A DNA stretch of 64,000 nucleotides from Chromobacterium sp. IIBBL 290-4 (GCF_024207115.1 NZ_CP100128.1:496001-560000); one strand, 5' to 3'. Shown: positions 10,733 to 21,000, counted from the stretch's first letter. The notes: a model not told the origin generated them from the sequence alone. A program made the numbers and translations.

Positions 10733-12328
10733 TTACTTGACGCTGACGCCGTAGAAAGCGTTCAGGCCGAACGGGCTCACCTTGAACCCCTGCACCGACT
10801 TCAGCATCGGCTGATTGACGGTGGAGTGGGCGATCGAGGTATACGGCAGCTGTTGCTTCACGATTTCCTGCGCCTTGGTGTACAGCTTGGTGCGCTCGGC
10901 CACATTGGCAGTGGTCTTGCCCTTCTGGATCAGGTCCTCGAACGGCTTGTAGCACCACTTGGCGAAGTTGTTGCCATTGATCGCCTCGCAACCCAGCTGC
11001 GTGCCCAGCCAGTTGTCCGGATCGCCGTTGTCGCCGGTCCAGCCGATCAGCATGGCGTCATGCTCGCCGGCCTTGGCGCGCTTGATGTACTCGCCCCACT
11101 CGTAAGTGGTGATCTTGGCCTTGACGCCGATCTTGGCCCAGTCGGACTGGATCATCTCCGCCATCAGCTTGGCGTTGGGGTTGTACGGACGTTGCACCGG
11201 CATCGCCCACAGGGTGATGTCGAAGCCATTCGGATAGCCGGCCTTGGCCAGCAGCGCCTTGGCCTTGGCCACGTCGTACGGCGCATCCTTCAGGCTCTTG
11301 TTGTACGACCACTGGGTCGGCGGCATCGAGCTGACAGCAGCCTGGCCGGAGCCTTGGTACACCGCCTGCAGGATGGCCTTCTTGTTGATGGACATGTCCA
11401 GCGCTTCGCGCACTTCCAGCTTGTCCATCGGCTTGTGCTTGACGTTGTAAGCCAGGTAGCCCAGGTTGAAGCCGGCTTGAGAGATCACATTCATCTTCGG
11501 GTCGGCTTTCATCGCGGCGATGTCGGTCGGGCGCGGGAAGGTGGTGATCTGGCACTCGCCGGCCTTCAGCTTCTGGTAGCGCACCGAGGCGTCGGTGGTG
11601 ATGGCGAACACCAGGTTATCCACCTTGGGGCCGTCCACTTTGTCCCAGTATTGCTTGTTGGCGGCGAAGCGGATCTGCGCGTCCTTCTGGTAGCGCTTGA
11701 AGATGAAGGGGCCGGTGCCGATCGGCTGCTGGTTGATCAGCTGCGGCTTGCCGTCCTTCAACAGTTTGTCGGCGTACTCGGCCGACTGGATGGAGGCGAA
11801 GCTCATCGCCAGATTCTGCACGAAGGCGGCGTCGATCTTCTTCAGGCTGAACTTGACGGTGTTGGCGTCGACCTTTTCCACCTTGGCGATGTTCTCGTCC
11901 ATGCCCATGTCGGAGAAGTACGGGAACTCGGTCGGGTAAGCCTTGCGGAACGGATGGTTCTTGTCGATCATCCGCTGGAAGGTAAACAACACGTCATCGG
12001 CGTTGAAATCGCGAGTCGGCTTGAAATATTCCGTGGTATGGAACTTCACGCCCTTGCGCAGATGGAAAGTGTAGGACAGTCCATCGGCGGACACGTCCCA
12101 CTTTTCAGCCAAGCCGGGTACAACCTTGGTGCCGCCGCGCTGGAATTGCACCAGGCGGTTGAACACGGTTTCGGCGGAGGCGTCGAAATCGGTGCCGGTG
12201 GTGTACTGGCCCGGATCAAAGCCGGCCGGGCTGCCTTCGGAGCAGAACACCAGGGTGCCGGCGGCTTGCGCGCTCAGCGCGGAACCCGCCACCAGGCCTG
12301 CCAGCAGCAACTTCTTGAAAGCTTGCAT
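10733..12328 (-). CDS. dppA: periplasmic dipeptide-binding protein DppA
   Basis: A 531-residue extracytoplasmic solute-binding protein, family 5, that captures peptides for DppBCDF. The signal peptide is visible (MQAFKKLLLAGLVAGSALSAQA, cleavage before AGTLVFCSEG). The body has GFDPGQYTTGTDFDA, a W.VS.DGL.YTFHLRKGVKFH segment and a closing Y.SIAHS...P. The ATG at 12328 follows an AAGGGAAGGGAAA ribosome-binding region; a frame opening ten codons earlier would push residues ahead of the signal. It is the first gene of the operon. Confidence 0.95.
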   Translation of the reverse strand: MQAFKKLLLAGLVAGSALSAQAAGTLVFCSEGSPAGFDPGQYTTGTDFDASAETVFNRLVQFQRGGTKVVPGLAEKWDVSADGLSYTFHLRKGVKFHTTEYFKPTRDFNADDVLFTFQRMIDKNHPFRKAYPTEFPYFSDMGMDENIAKVEKVDANTVKFSLKKIDAAFVQNLAMSFASIQSAEYADKLLKDGKPQLINQQPIGTGPFIFKRYQKDAQIRFAANKQYWDKVDGPKVDNLVFAITTDASVRYQKLKAGECQITTFPRPTDIAAMKADPKMNVISQAGFNLGYLAYNVKHKPMDKLEVREALDMSINKKAILQAVYQGSGQAAVSSMPPTQWSYNKSLKDAPYDVAKAKALLAKAGYPNGFDITLWAMPVQRPYNPNAKLMAEMIQSDWAKIGVKAKITTYEWGEYIKRAKAGEHDAMLIGWTGDNGDPDNWLGTQLGCEAINGNNFAKWCYKPFEDLIQKGKTTANVAERTKLYTKAQEIVKQQLPYTSIAHSTVNQPMLKSVQGFKVSPFGLNAFYGVSVK

Positions 12329-12352
12329 AATTATTTCCCTTCCCTTTGTACA

Positions 12353-12364
12353 GACCATTTGGTC
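12353..12364. promoter_or_regulatory. small palindrome in the dppA leader
   Basis: GACCA-TT-TGGTC, 25 nt upstream of the dppA ATG, could be an operator half-site pair. A weak minus-strand promoter (TTGTCA, 15 bp, CATAAT) lies upstream near 12415-12436. Confidence 0.3.
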
Positions 12365-12420
12365 ATTTTTTGCTATTCAACCAGAGCCACGCTTTGGTCG
12401 ATGGGGGATACATTATGCAG

Positions 12421-12447
12421 AGAGGGCGCTTTTGACAAGCGCCCTCT
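12421..12447 (+). terminator. hairpin with T-tract between dppA and the KAS III-like gene
   Basis: AGAGGGCGCTT and AAGCGCCCTCT form an 11-bp perfect stem, and TTTTTT follows at 12451-12456 on the plus strand. No plus-strand gene ends here. The element may instead insulate the leftward KAS III-like transcript from dppA, although the T-run is on the opposite strand for that role. A second inverted repeat (CCGCGGT...ACCGCGG) lies at about 12464-12484. Confidence 0.55.
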
Positions 12448-12498
12448 GGCTTTTTTATCGCATCCGCGGTCATGACAACCGCGGCTTCTGACAATGGC

Positions 12499-13620
12499 TT
12501 ACAACTTCTTCAACGCCACGGAACCCACGGAATAGCCCGCCCCGAAAGAACTGATGACGCCAACATCGCCACTCCGCAAATCATGCGAATGGAGATGGAA
12601 GGCGATGATGGAGCCGGCGGAACTGGTGTTGGCGTAACGATCCAGAATCACCGGTGCCTCCACGGCATCGGCCTCGCGGCCCAGCACGCGCCTGGCGATC
12701 AGCTGATTCATCGCCAGATTGGCCTGGTGCAGCCAGAAGCGGCGCACATCGCCAGCCGCGATGCCCAGGCTGTCCAGATGCGACACGATATGCTCGCCCA
12801 CCATCGGACACACTTCCTTGAACACCTTGCGGCCCTGCTGGATGAACAGCTTGTCCGGCTGGCCGATGCCGGTCTCGTCGCAGCGGTTCAGGAAGCCGAA
12901 ATTGTTGCGGATATTGTTGGAAAACACCGTGGCCAGTTTGCAACCCAGCACTTCATAGCGATGAGCCGAAGCGGCCTGCTCCGCCCGCTCCAGCACCACG
13001 GCGGTGCAGGCATCGCCGAAAATGAAGTGGCTGTCGCGGTCGCGGAAGTTCAGGTGGGCGGAACAGATCTCGGGGTTCACCATCAGCACCGCGCGCGCCT
13101 GGCCGCTGGCGATGGCGTTGTAGGCCGTCTGAATGCCGAAGGTGGCGGACGAGCATGCCACATTCATATCAAAAGCGAAGCCCTGGATGTCCAGGGCCTG
13201 CTGCACCTCCACCGCCATCGCCGGATAGGCGCGCTGCATATTGGAACAAGCCACGATCACCATATCGATGTCGGCGCCGCGCTTGCCTGCCGCCTCCAAA
13301 GCCTGCCGCGCGGCAGCCACCGCCATCTCGGCCTGCAGCGACAGTTCCTCGTTGGCGCGCTCCGGCAGGTACGGCTTCATCCGCTCCGGATCCAGCACGC
13401 CCGACTTGTCCATCAGGAAGCGCTGCTTGATGCCGGACGCCTTTTCGATGAACTCCGCGCTGGATTCAGCCAGCGGCTGCATCGCGCCGGCCTCGATCTG
13501 CGCCTGGTGCTCGGCGTTATGCTTTCTGACGAAGGCATTGAACACCTCCACCAGCGCCTCGTTGCTGACCGCGTGCGGCGGCGTGAACAGGCCGGTGCCG
13601 CTGATTACGACTTTATGCAT
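12499..13620 (-). CDS. beta-ketoacyl-ACP synthase III-like condensing enzyme
   Basis: A 373-residue thiolase-fold enzyme of the KAS III/FabH superfamily. The predicted Cys-His-Asn triad is C156 in NVACSSATF, H298 in WLHQAN and N331 in ANTSSAGS. The carboxyl end has the SSFGAGYSVGSVAL segment. It is longer than housekeeping FabH (about 320 residues), with an extra N-terminal region at 25-85, so it may condense a specialised acyl substrate. AAGGA lies 8 nt before the ATG at 13620. It is a single-gene unit with no acyl-carrier protein or other fatty-acid gene beside it, so the substrate is unknown. Confidence 0.8.
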   Translation of the reverse strand: MHKVVISGTGLFTPPHAVSNEALVEVFNAFVRKHNAEHQAQIEAGAMQPLAESSAEFIEKASGIKQRFLMDKSGVLDPERMKPYLPERANEELSLQAEMAVAAARQALEAAGKRGADIDMVIVACSNMQRAYPAMAVEVQQALDIQGFAFDMNVACSSATFGIQTAYNAIASGQARAVLMVNPEICSAHLNFRDRDSHFIFGDACTAVVLERAEQAASAHRYEVLGCKLATVFSNNIRNNFGFLNRCDETGIGQPDKLFIQQGRKVFKEVCPMVGEHIVSHLDSLGIAAGDVRRFWLHQANLAMNQLIARRVLGREADAVEAPVILDRYANTSSAGSIIAFHLHSHDLRSGDVGVISSFGAGYSVGSVALKKL

Positions 13621-13824
13621 GGGTTCATCCTTTATCATCCCGCCACGAGATGCCGGATCGACGGCGAACCCTGCCGATCAGACGCCAAAACACGGGAGTT
13701 GAGCGTGATATGACGAGGATTTTACACAAGCGTCGAGAAAATGTAAGAAAACCATACCCAAGCAATCATTAAACCTAGTAAAATCACACCTTTGCCCCAC
13801 ATACCGGTTGGGTCTGCTTGGTAA

Positions 13825-13849
13825 ATACTTGACTAAAATACTCGACTAT
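13825..13849 (+). promoter_or_regulatory. IscR type 1 [Fe-S] binding site over the isc promoter
   Basis: The 25 bp beginning ATACTTGACT and ending CTCGACTAT match the published type 1 IscR consensus ATASYYGACTRWWWYAGTC... at 24 of 25 positions as compared by eye, the one mismatch being in the AGTC half. The site covers the -35 region of the predicted isc promoter, so holo-IscR should repress its own operon here. Confidence 0.88.
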
Positions 13850-13859
13850 TGGGTATAAT
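13829..13859 (+). promoter_or_regulatory. isc operon promoter
   Basis: -35 TTGACT (13829-13834) and a perfect -10 TATAAT (13854-13859) are separated by 19 bp, longer than the optimum. Transcription should start near 13866, about 25 nt before the iscR ATG. Confidence 0.75.
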
Positions 13860-13890
13860 CGGTCCTGAACCACCCACCGGAATGACAACC

Positions 13891-14379
13891 ATGCGTCTCA
13901 CCACCAAAGGCAGATTTGCCGTCACCGCGATGCTGGACCTCGCGATGCGCGAAGAGCGCGGCCCGGTTACCCTGGCCGGCATCAGCGAACGCCAAAGCAT
14001 TTCGCTGTCCTATCTTGAACAGCTATTTGGCAAACTTCGCCGCGCCGAGCTGGTAGACAGCGTGCGCGGGCCGGGTGGCGGCTACACGCTGGCCAAGCAG
14101 CTCCAAGACATCTCCGTCGCCGACATCATCGTCGCCGTGGATGAGCCGGTCGACGCCACGCAATGCGGCGGCCGCGAAAACTGCCGCGGCAGCCAGCGCT
14201 GCATGACCCACGATCTGTGGACCAATCTCAACGTCACCATTTTCGACTACCTATCCAAGGTCAGCCTCGCCAGCCTGGTGGAAGAGCAGCTCGCCAAGGA
14301 ACAGGCGGCCACGGAGAGCCGCGTGGTGCAAGACAAGCGCGACGGCCACGGCCATCACGCCGCCAGCGGCGCACTGTAA
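13891..14379 (+). CDS. iscR: Fe-S cluster-responsive regulator IscR
   Basis: A 162-residue Rrf2-family regulator. [18 protein letters not shown] is the canonical start of the winged helix-turn-helix. The three cluster-ligating cysteines are in CGGRENC...RC. The ATG at 13891 was chosen over one three codons upstream because CCGGAA lies 8 nt away and because family members begin at MRLT. IscR with its [2Fe-2S] cluster represses isc, and the site at 13825-13849 shows how. It is the first gene of iscRSUA-hscBA-fdx-iscX. Confidence 0.96.
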   Translation: MRLTTKGRFAVTAMLDLAMREERGPVTLAGISERQSISLSYLEQLFGKLRRAELVDSVRGPGGGYTLAKQLQDISVADIIVAVDEPVDATQCGGRENCRGSQRCMTHDLWTNLNVTIFDYLSKVSLASLVEEQLAKEQAATESRVVQDKRDGHGHHAASGAL

Positions 14380-14406
14380 AAGCATACTCTTGCGGAGAAC
14401 ATATAA

Positions 14407-15624
14407 ATGAGCCAGCCCAAGCTACCGATCTATCTGGATTACTCGGCCACCACTCCGGTGGACCCGCGCGTCGCCGACAAGATGATTCCCTATCTGACCG
14501 GCAAGTTCGGCAACCCCGCCTCGCGCAGCCACAGCTTCGGCTGGGAAGCGGAAGAGGCGGTTGAGAACGCGCGCGCCGAAGTGGCCAAGCTGATCGGCGC
14601 CGATCCCAAGGAAATCGTGTGGACCTCCGGCGCCACCGAGTCCGACAACCTGGCGATCAAGGGCGCGGCCCAGTTCTACAAGAGCAAGGGCAAGCACCTC
14701 ATCACCGTCAAGACCGAACACAAGGCGGTGCTGGACACCTGTCGCGAACTGGAGCGCCAGGGTTTCGAAGTCACCTATATGGACGTGCAGGAAAACGGCC
14801 TGCTCGACCTGGAAGCCTTCAAGGCCGCCATTCGCCCGGACACCATCCTGGTGTCGGTGATGTACGTGAACAATGAAATCGGCGTCATCCAGGACATCCC
14901 GCAAATCGGCGAAATCTGCCGCGAAAAAGGCATCATCTTCCACGTCGACGCCACCCAGGCGCCGGGCAAGGTGAAGATCGACCTGAACACGCTGAAGGTG
15001 GACCTGATGAGCCTGTCCGCGCACAAGGCCTACGGCCCCAAGGGCATCGGCGCCCTGTACGTGCGCCGCAAGCCGCGCGTGCGCCTGGAAGCGCAGATGC
15101 ACGGCGGCGGCCATGAGCGCGGCTTCCGCTCCGGCACCCTGGCCAGCCACCAGATCGTCGGCATGGGCGAAGCCTTCCGCATCGCCCGCGAAGAAATGGA
15201 CAGCGAAAACGAACGCATCCGCATGCTGCGCGACCGCCTGTGGAACGGCATCAAGAGCATGGAAGAGGTGTACATCAACGGCGACATCGATCAGCGCGTC
15301 CCGCACAACCTCAACGTCAGCTTCAACTTCGTCGAGGGCGAAAGCCTGATCATGGCCATCAAGGACCTGGCCGTGTCCAGCGGCTCCGCCTGCACCTCCG
15401 CCTCGCTGGAGCCGTCCTACGTGCTGCGCGCGCTGGGCCGCAACGACGAGATGGCGCACAGCTCCATCCGCTTCACCCTGGGCCGTTTCACCACCGAGGA
15501 AGAGATCGACTACGCGATCGAGCTGCTGAAGTCCAAGATCGGCAAGCTGCGCGAGCTGTCCCCGCTGTGGGAGATGTACAAGGACGGCGTGGATCTGAAT
15601 AGCGTTCAATGGGCGGCTCACTAA
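14407..15624 (+). CDS. iscS: cysteine desulfurase IscS
   Basis: A 405-residue PLP enzyme that takes sulfur from cysteine and hands it to IscU and other acceptors. The PLP-binding lysine is in [12 protein letters not shown]. The mobile-loop active cysteine is in [15 protein letters not shown] near residue 328, and the IscS-type longer loop marks it as group I. The length equals that of E. coli IscS. GGAGAA precedes the ATG. Confidence 0.97.
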   Translation: MSQPKLPIYLDYSATTPVDPRVADKMIPYLTGKFGNPASRSHSFGWEAEEAVENARAEVAKLIGADPKEIVWTSGATESDNLAIKGAAQFYKSKGKHLITVKTEHKAVLDTCRELERQGFEVTYMDVQENGLLDLEAFKAAIRPDTILVSVMYVNNEIGVIQDIPQIGEICREKGIIFHVDATQAPGKVKIDLNTLKVDLMSLSAHKAYGPKGIGALYVRRKPRVRLEAQMHGGGHERGFRSGTLASHQIVGMGEAFRIAREEMDSENERIRMLRDRLWNGIKSMEEVYINGDIDQRVPHNLNVSFNFVEGESLIMAIKDLAVSSGSACTSASLEPSYVLRALGRNDEMAHSSIRFTLGRFTTEEEIDYAIELLKSKIGKLRELSPLWEMYKDGVDLNSVQWAAH

Positions 15625-15685
15625 GCCGATAACAGATGACAGGCCGCGGGAAAGCTAACCCTCCGCGGCCAGCAGGAGCAAAGAC

Positions 15686-16069
15686 ATGGCATACAGCGAA
15701 AAAGTACTGGACCACTACGAAAACCCGCGCAACGTCGGCTCGTTCGAAAAGGGCGACGACAGCATCGGCACCGGCATGGTCGGCGCGCCGGCCTGTGGCG
15801 ACGTGATGAAGCTGCAGATCAAGGTGGGCGCGGACGGCGTGATCGAAGACGCCAAGTTCAAGACCTACGGCTGCGGCTCCGCCATCGCCTCCTCGTCGCT
15901 GGTGACCGAGTGGGTGAAGGGCAAATCGTTGGACGAGGCGCTGTCGATCAAGAACACCGCCATCGCCGAAGAATTGGCGCTGCCGCCGGTGAAGATCCAC
16001 TGCTCCATCCTGGCCGAAGACGCGATCAAGGCCGCGGTGGAAGACTACAAGCAGAAACACGCCAAGTAA
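15686..16069 (+). CDS. iscU: Fe-S cluster assembly scaffold IscU
   Basis: A 127-residue scaffold on which [2Fe-2S] clusters are built. The three ligand cysteines lie in [15 protein letters not shown] and KIHCSI. LPPVK, the binding site for HscA, precedes the third. AGGAG lies upstream of the ATG. Confidence 0.97.
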   Translation: MAYSEKVLDHYENPRNVGSFEKGDDSIGTGMVGAPACGDVMKLQIKVGADGVIEDAKFKTYGCGSAIASSSLVTEWVKGKSLDEALSIKNTAIAEELALPPVKIHCSILAEDAIKAAVEDYKQKHAK

Positions 16070-16082
16070 GCGGAGGCTGTCC

Positions 16083-16406
16083 ATGGCACTCACTCTTTCC
16101 GAACGCGCGGCCGAACACGTCGGCGCTTTCCTCGCCAAACGCGGCAAGGGCCTGGGCGTGCGCCTGGGCGTGAAGACCTCCGGCTGCTCCGGCATGGCCT
16201 ACAAGCTGGAGTTCGTCGATGTCGAAAACACCGAGGACGTCCGCTTCGAAAGCTTCGGCGTAGCCATCTACACCGACGCCAAGAGCTTGGCCTATCTGGA
16301 CGGCACCGAACTGGACTACGTCAAGGAAGGCCTGAACGAGGGGTTCAAGTTCAACAACCCCAACGTCAAGAACGAGTGCGGCTGCGGCGAAAGCTTCAAC
16401 GTTTGA
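16083..16406 (+). CDS. iscA: Fe-S assembly A-type carrier IscA
   Basis: A 107-residue A-type carrier with the three conserved cysteines, one in [10 protein letters not shown] and two in NECGCGESF. It begins 13 bp after iscU behind GCGGAGG. Its role is to pass clusters or iron to target apoproteins. Confidence 0.97.
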   Translation: MALTLSERAAEHVGAFLAKRGKGLGVRLGVKTSGCSGMAYKLEFVDVENTEDVRFESFGVAIYTDAKSLAYLDGTELDYVKEGLNEGFKFNNPNVKNECGCGESFNV

Positions 16407-16485
16407 GTCCTCAAGCGGGCCTGGCCGCAGCCGGCGCGCAAGCGCCGGTTCGTCCGCCCGCGTTTCGCCGTTTCCGGAAGCCTTG

Positions 16486-17013
16486 ATGAGCCAAGAATTC
16501 AGCCAGGATTTCTTCACCCTGTTCGGCCTGCCGCGCCGTTTCGGCATTGACGCCGCCCAGCTGGACGCCGCCTGGCGCGCCGCCGCCGCCCAAGTCCATC
16601 CCGACCGCTACGCCGCCAGCCCCGACGCTGAAAAGCGCAGCGCGCTGATGCTGGCCACCCGCGTCAACGAAGCGTACCAAACCCTGAAGTCGCCGCTGAA
16701 CCGCGCGCGCTATCTGTTGCTGTTGTCCGGCGTGGACACCCAGGAAGAAAACAATACCCGCATGCCGGGCGACTTCCTGATGGCGCAGATGGAATGGCGC
16801 GAGAGCATAGACGACGCCCGCCGCAGCGTGGACGAGCTGGAAACGCTGTCCGGCCGCCTGCGCGCCGAGGTCAAGTCCATGCAGCAGGCGCTGGCCGCCG
16901 CGCTGGACGCGGAAGCCGATCTGGACGCCGCCGCCGTATGGGTTCGCAAACTGCGCTTCATGGAAAAGCTGGACCAGGAGATCGGCGACGCCATCGAGTC
17001 CCTGCTGGACTAA
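16486..17013 (+). CDS. hscB: co-chaperone HscB
   Basis: A 175-residue J-domain protein that brings IscU to HscA. The DnaJ-type HPD tripeptide is in VHPDRYA, within the N-terminal J domain, and the C-terminal half is the helical IscU-binding domain. ATG 16486 has GGAAG upstream; a TTG immediately before it is also in frame but less likely. Confidence 0.95.
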   Translation: MSQEFSQDFFTLFGLPRRFGIDAAQLDAAWRAAAAQVHPDRYAASPDAEKRSALMLATRVNEAYQTLKSPLNRARYLLLLSGVDTQEENNTRMPGDFLMAQMEWRESIDDARRSVDELETLSGRLRAEVKSMQQALAAALDAEADLDAAAVWVRKLRFMEKLDQEIGDAIESLLD

Positions 17014-17048
17014 GCCCGCGCCCCGAGCAACGAGAAAAAGATCACGAC

Positions 17049-18908
17049 ATGGCCTTATTGCAAATCGCCGAACCCGGCCTCTCCGCCGCCCCCCATCAAC
17101 ACCGACTGGCCATAGGCATAGACCTGGGCACCACCAACTCGCTGGTGGCCACCGTCAGAAGCGGCTCCGCCGCCGTGCTGCCGGATGAAAACGGCCGCAG
17201 CCTGCTGCCCTCCGTGGTGCGCTATGGCGATGAGGGCGTGCTGGCCGTCGGCTACGAGGCGCAAAAGGAGCAGAACCGCGATCCGCACAACACCATCGTG
17301 TCGGTGAAGCGTTTCATGGGCCGCGGCGTCAGCGACATCAAGGACGCCGGCAGCCTGCCCTACCGCTTTGTGGACGCGCCAGGCATGGTGCAGCTGCACA
17401 CCCGCGCCGGCGTGAAAAGCCCGGTGGAAGTATCGGCGGACATTCTGCGCGCCCTGAAAGACCGCGCCGAGCAAAGCTTGGGCGGAGACCTGACCGGCGC
17501 CGTCATCACGGTGCCGGCCTATTTCGACGATGCCCAGCGCCAAGCCACCAAGGACGCCGCCCGCCTGGCCGGCCTCAATGTGCTGCGCCTGTTGAACGAA
17601 CCCACCGCCGCCGCCATCGCCTACGGCCTGGACAACAGCAGCGAAGGGACCTACGTGGTCTACGATCTGGGCGGCGGCACGCTGGACGTCTCCATCCTCA
17701 AGCTCACCCGCGGCGTGTTCGAGGTGCTGGCCACCAGCGGCGATTCCGCGCTGGGCGGCGACGACTTCGACCACCGCGTGTTCTGCTGGATGCTGGAACA
17801 AGCCGGCGTGTCCGGCCTGTCCGCCCACGACATGCGCCTGTTGCACACCCGCGCCCGCGAGGCCAAGGAAGCGCTGACCGACCACGCCAGCACCCGCATC
17901 ACCGCCATTCTGACGGACGGCCAGTCGCTGGATCTGGAACTGGACCAAGCCGCCTTGCACGCCATCACCAAGACGCTGGTGGACAAGACGCTGACCCCGG
18001 TGCGCAAGGCCCTGCGCGACGCCAAGATTTCCACCGACGACATCCAGGGCGTGGTGATGGTGGGCGGCGCCACCCGCATGCCGCACGTGCAAAAAGCCGT
18101 GGCCGACTTCTTCGGCCGCGCGCCGCTGACCAATCTGGACCCGGACAAAGTGGTGGCGCTCGGCGCCGCCATCCAGGCCAATGTGCTGGCCGGCAACAAG
18201 CAGGACGACGAGTGGCTGCTGCTGGACGTGCTGCCGCTGTCGCTGGGCATCGAAACCATGGGCGGCCTGACCGAGAAGATCATTCCGCGCAACAGCACCA
18301 TTCCGGTGGCCCGCGCCCAGGACTTCACCACCTTCAAGGATGGCCAGACCGCCATGTCCATCCACGTGCTGCAGGGCGAGCGCGAGCTGGTGACCGACTG
18401 CCGCAGCCTGGCCAAATTCGTGCTGAGCGGCATTCCGCCGATGGTGGCGGGCGCCGCGCGCATCCGCATCACCTTCCAGGTGGACGCCGACGGCCTGCTG
18501 TCGGTCACCGCCCGCGAGCAGACCTCAGGCGTGGAGGCCAGCATCGAAGTCAAGCCGTCCTACGGCCTGTCCGACGACGAAATCAGCCGCATGCTGACCG
18601 ACTCCATGGCCAACGTGCAGGAAGACATCGAGGCGCGCAAGCTGCGCGAAGCCATCGTCGATGCCGAGAGCCTGGCGGAAGCCACCCGCAACGCGCTGTC
18701 GCAAGACGGCGACCTGCTGGACGCGGCCGAGCGCGCCGAGGTGGAAGCCGCGGTCGCCGCCGTGAGCGCAGCCATCGCCGAAGGCGTCACCCGCCGCGTC
18801 AACGAAGCCAGCGCCGCGCTGAACCACGCTACCGAAACCTTCGCCTCCCGCCGCATGGATCGCAATATCCAGCGCGCGCTGAAGGGCCACAAGATTACCG
18901 ATTTGTAA
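17049..18908 (+). CDS. hscA: Hsp70-type chaperone HscA
   Basis: A 619-residue Hsp70 specialised for IscU. The nucleotide-binding domain shows [13 protein letters not shown], the [17 protein letters not shown] segment, [13 protein letters not shown] and the VGGATRMP motif. The substrate-binding domain follows. It ends in KGHKITDL rather than the acidic EEVD-like tail of DnaK. The ATG at 17049 follows ACGAGAAAAAG; an open frame continues upstream only because it overlaps hscB. Confidence 0.96.
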   Translation: MALLQIAEPGLSAAPHQHRLAIGIDLGTTNSLVATVRSGSAAVLPDENGRSLLPSVVRYGDEGVLAVGYEAQKEQNRDPHNTIVSVKRFMGRGVSDIKDAGSLPYRFVDAPGMVQLHTRAGVKSPVEVSADILRALKDRAEQSLGGDLTGAVITVPAYFDDAQRQATKDAARLAGLNVLRLLNEPTAAAIAYGLDNSSEGTYVVYDLGGGTLDVSILKLTRGVFEVLATSGDSALGGDDFDHRVFCWMLEQAGVSGLSAHDMRLLHTRAREAKEALTDHASTRITAILTDGQSLDLELDQAALHAITKTLVDKTLTPVRKALRDAKISTDDIQGVVMVGGATRMPHVQKAVADFFGRAPLTNLDPDKVVALGAAIQANVLAGNKQDDEWLLLDVLPLSLGIETMGGLTEKIIPRNSTIPVARAQDFTTFKDGQTAMSIHVLQGERELVTDCRSLAKFVLSGIPPMVAGAARIRITFQVDADGLLSVTAREQTSGVEASIEVKPSYGLSDDEISRMLTDSMANVQEDIEARKLREAIVDAESLAEATRNALSQDGDLLDAAERAEVEAAVAAVSAAIAEGVTRRVNEASAALNHATETFASRRMDRNIQRALKGHKITDL

Positions 18909-18917
18909 GGACTCGCC

Positions 18918-19259
18918 ATGCCGCGAATCATCGTACTGCCCCATCCCGACCTGTGCCCCGAAGGCGCGGTGATCGACAACGCCGAAACCGGCCAAAGCAT
19001 TTGCGACGCGCTGCTCGCCCACGACATCGAAATCGAGCACGCCTGTGAAATGTCCTGCGCCTGCACCACCTGCCACTGCATCGTCCGCGAAGGCGGCAAC
19101 TCGCTGAACGAGGCCGACGAGCTGGAAGAAGACCTGCTGGACAAGGCTTGGGGCCTGGAAGCCCAGTCGCGTCTGTCCTGCCAGGCCCTCGTCGCCGACG
19201 AGGATCTGGTGATCGAGATTCCGAAGTACACAATCAACCACGCCCGCGAACATCACTGA
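18918..19259 (+). CDS. fdx: isc-type [2Fe-2S] ferredoxin
   Basis: A 113-residue adrenodoxin-type ferredoxin that supplies electrons for cluster assembly. The cluster ligands are in HACEMSCACTTC, with the fourth Cys in RLSCQALV. It starts 9 bp after hscA. Confidence 0.96.
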   Translation: MPRIIVLPHPDLCPEGAVIDNAETGQSICDALLAHDIEIEHACEMSCACTTCHCIVREGGNSLNEADELEEDLLDKAWGLEAQSRLSCQALVADEDLVIEIPKYTINHAREHH

Positions 19260-19276
19260 CAGGAAGGGAACGACTG

Positions 19277-19471
19277 ATGAAATGGACCGACGTTAACGAC
19301 ATCGCCATCGAGCTGGCCGAAGCCCACCCGGACGTGGATCCGAAGGCCGTGCGCTTTGTCGATCTGCACAACTACGTGGTGGATCTGCCCGGCTTCGACG
19401 ATGACCACGCCCGCGGCGGCGAACGTGTGCTGGAAGCGATCCAGCAAGCGTGGATAGACGAAGTGGAATAA
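19277..19471 (+). CDS. iscX: Fe-S assembly protein IscX
   Basis: A 64-residue acidic protein that binds IscS and modulates desulfurase activity. It has the family features MKWTDV.DIAI.L, DP..VRFVDLHN and a terminal AWIDEVE. AGGAAGGGAA precedes the ATG. It closes the operon. Confidence 0.95.
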   Translation: MKWTDVNDIAIELAEAHPDVDPKAVRFVDLHNYVVDLPGFDDDHARGGERVLEAIQQAWIDEVE

Positions 19472-19485
19472 GCATCTCCCCATCC

Positions 19486-19520
19486 AAGACAAATGCCCCA
19501 GACCGGGGCATTTGTCTTTT
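19486..19520 (+). terminator. Rho-independent terminator of the isc operon
   Basis: AAGACAAATGCCCC and GGGGCATTTGTCTT form a 14-bp stem around AGACC, ending in TTTT. It lies 15 bp after iscX. Confidence 0.92.
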
Positions 19521-19602
19521 CCACGGCTGAAAAACGCCGCCGCCAAGGGTATGATCCAAGAACGCGAGCCGGCCTTCGCCGCCTCACCGCCCTGGAGCCG
19601 CC

Positions 19603-20238
19603 ATGTTCACCCTCGTCATCGGCAACAAAAACTATTCCTCCTGGTCGCTGCGCCCCTGGCTGGTGCTGAAAATGCTGAATGAACCGTTCCAGGAACAGCA
19701 GATCGACCTTTTCCTGTCCGATACCAAGGCGCGCATCCTCGCTGCCAACCCCGCCGGCAAAGTGCCGGTGCTGATCGACGACAAGCTGCGCATCTGGGAC
19801 TCGCTGGCCATCTGCGAATACCTGGCGGATTGCTTCCCCGCGGCCAGGCTGTGGCCGGATGACAACAAGCAGCGCGCCGTCGCCCGCTCCATCGTGGCGG
19901 AGATCCATGCCGGCTTCGAAGCGCTGCGCGGCAAACTGCCGATGGACATCTCCCATCAGGGCATCGCTTACGACCGCACGCCGGCGGTGAGCTTAGACAT
20001 TGATCGCGTCATCGCGCTGTGGGAAGAGCAGCGCGCGAAACACGCGGCGGATGGCGATTTTCTGTTCGGCCACTTCACCATCGCCGACGCTTTCTTCGCC
20101 CCAATCTGCACTCGCTTTCAAACCTATAACATCGCGCTGCAGCCCCAAGCCCAGGCTTGCGCCCGCCATATCCTGGAGCTGCCGGCCATGCTGGAATGGT
20201 ATCAAGCGGCGCGATGCGAGCGCCGACGCCCGGACTGA
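19603..20238 (+). CDS. glutathione S-transferase family protein
   Basis: A 211-residue GST. The thioredoxin-like N-terminal domain has NKNYSSWSLRPWLVL, with Ser/Tyr candidates for glutathione activation. GKVPVLIDD with its cis-Pro and WDSLAICEYLAD (glutathione gamma-glutamyl contact) follow. The all-helical C-terminal domain has the GHFTIADAFFAP signature. The nearest recognisable type is the YfcF-like/zeta-like bacterial GST. Substrate unknown. It stands alone between the isc terminator and udk. Confidence 0.88.
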   Translation: MFTLVIGNKNYSSWSLRPWLVLKMLNEPFQEQQIDLFLSDTKARILAANPAGKVPVLIDDKLRIWDSLAICEYLADCFPAARLWPDDNKQRAVARSIVAEIHAGFEALRGKLPMDISHQGIAYDRTPAVSLDIDRVIALWEEQRAKHAADGDFLFGHFTIADAFFAPICTRFQTYNIALQPQAQACARHILELPAMLEWYQAARCERRRPD

Positions 20239-20332
20239 ATCAAATCGTGTCGCAAATCGAGTGGAACAACGCGCCATAAGTCATTAGAATGGCGCGTTTT
20301 TTATATTTTCATTACATCAAGGAAAGTCCAAC

Positions 20333-20947
20333 ATGAGCACTCCGTTCATCATTGGCGTTGCCGGCGGCAGCGGCAGCGGCAAAACCACGGTTACCAATAA
20401 AGTGCTGGAAACCATTGGTTCCGAGATGGCGGCCGTAATCATCCAGGACTACTACTATCGCGACCAGAGCCATCTGACCTTCGAACAGCGCCTGGGCACC
20501 AACTACGACCACCCGCAAGCCTTCGACTGGCCGCTGTTGATCTCGCACATCGATGATCTGCGCAATGGCCGCTCCATCGAGATGCCGCTGTACGACTTCG
20601 CCAACCACACCCGCTCCGACAAGACAGTCACCGTGCAACCGGCGCCGGTGATCGTGATCGAAGGCCTGTTCCCGCTTTACGACGCCGCGCTGCGCGAAAT
20701 GATGTCGCTGAAGATCTTCGTCGACACCGACTCCGACGTGCGCTTCATCCGTCGCCTGAAGCGCGACATCGCCGAACGCGGCCGCACCATGGAAAGCGTG
20801 ATCGAACAATACCTGTCCACCGTGCGCCCGATGCACAACCAGTTCATCGAGCCGACCAAGCGCTTCGCCGACGTGATCCTGCCGCACGGCGCCAACGATC
20901 CTGCGGTGGACATCATCACCACCAAGGTGGCCAGCTTGATGGTGTGA
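20333..20947 (+). CDS. udk: uridine kinase
   Basis: A 204-residue P-loop kinase that phosphorylates uridine and cytidine in pyrimidine salvage. The P-loop is GVAGGSGSGKTT. DYYYRDQSHL, NYDHPQAFDW and IEGLFPLYD are typical Udk segments, followed by RFIRRLKRDIAERGR. AAGGAAAG precedes the ATG. Confidence 0.95.
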   Translation: MSTPFIIGVAGGSGSGKTTVTNKVLETIGSEMAAVIIQDYYYRDQSHLTFEQRLGTNYDHPQAFDWPLLISHIDDLRNGRSIEMPLYDFANHTRSDKTVTVQPAPVIVIEGLFPLYDAALREMMSLKIFVDTDSDVRFIRRLKRDIAERGRTMESVIEQYLSTVRPMHNQFIEPTKRFADVILPHGANDPAVDIITTKVASLMV

Positions 20948-20970
20948 TCAGGCCTTCCCTGACCATAAAG

Positions 20971-21000
20971 AATGCCAGCGGCGCGAGCCCTGGCATTTTT
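20971..21000. terminator. terminator between udk and the graspetide locus, likely bidirectional
   Basis: AATGCCAG and CTGGCATT pair around a GC-rich 11-nt loop. TTTTT follows on the plus strand for udk, and CATTCTTTAT follows on the minus strand for the ligase gene ending at 21004. Confidence 0.78.
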
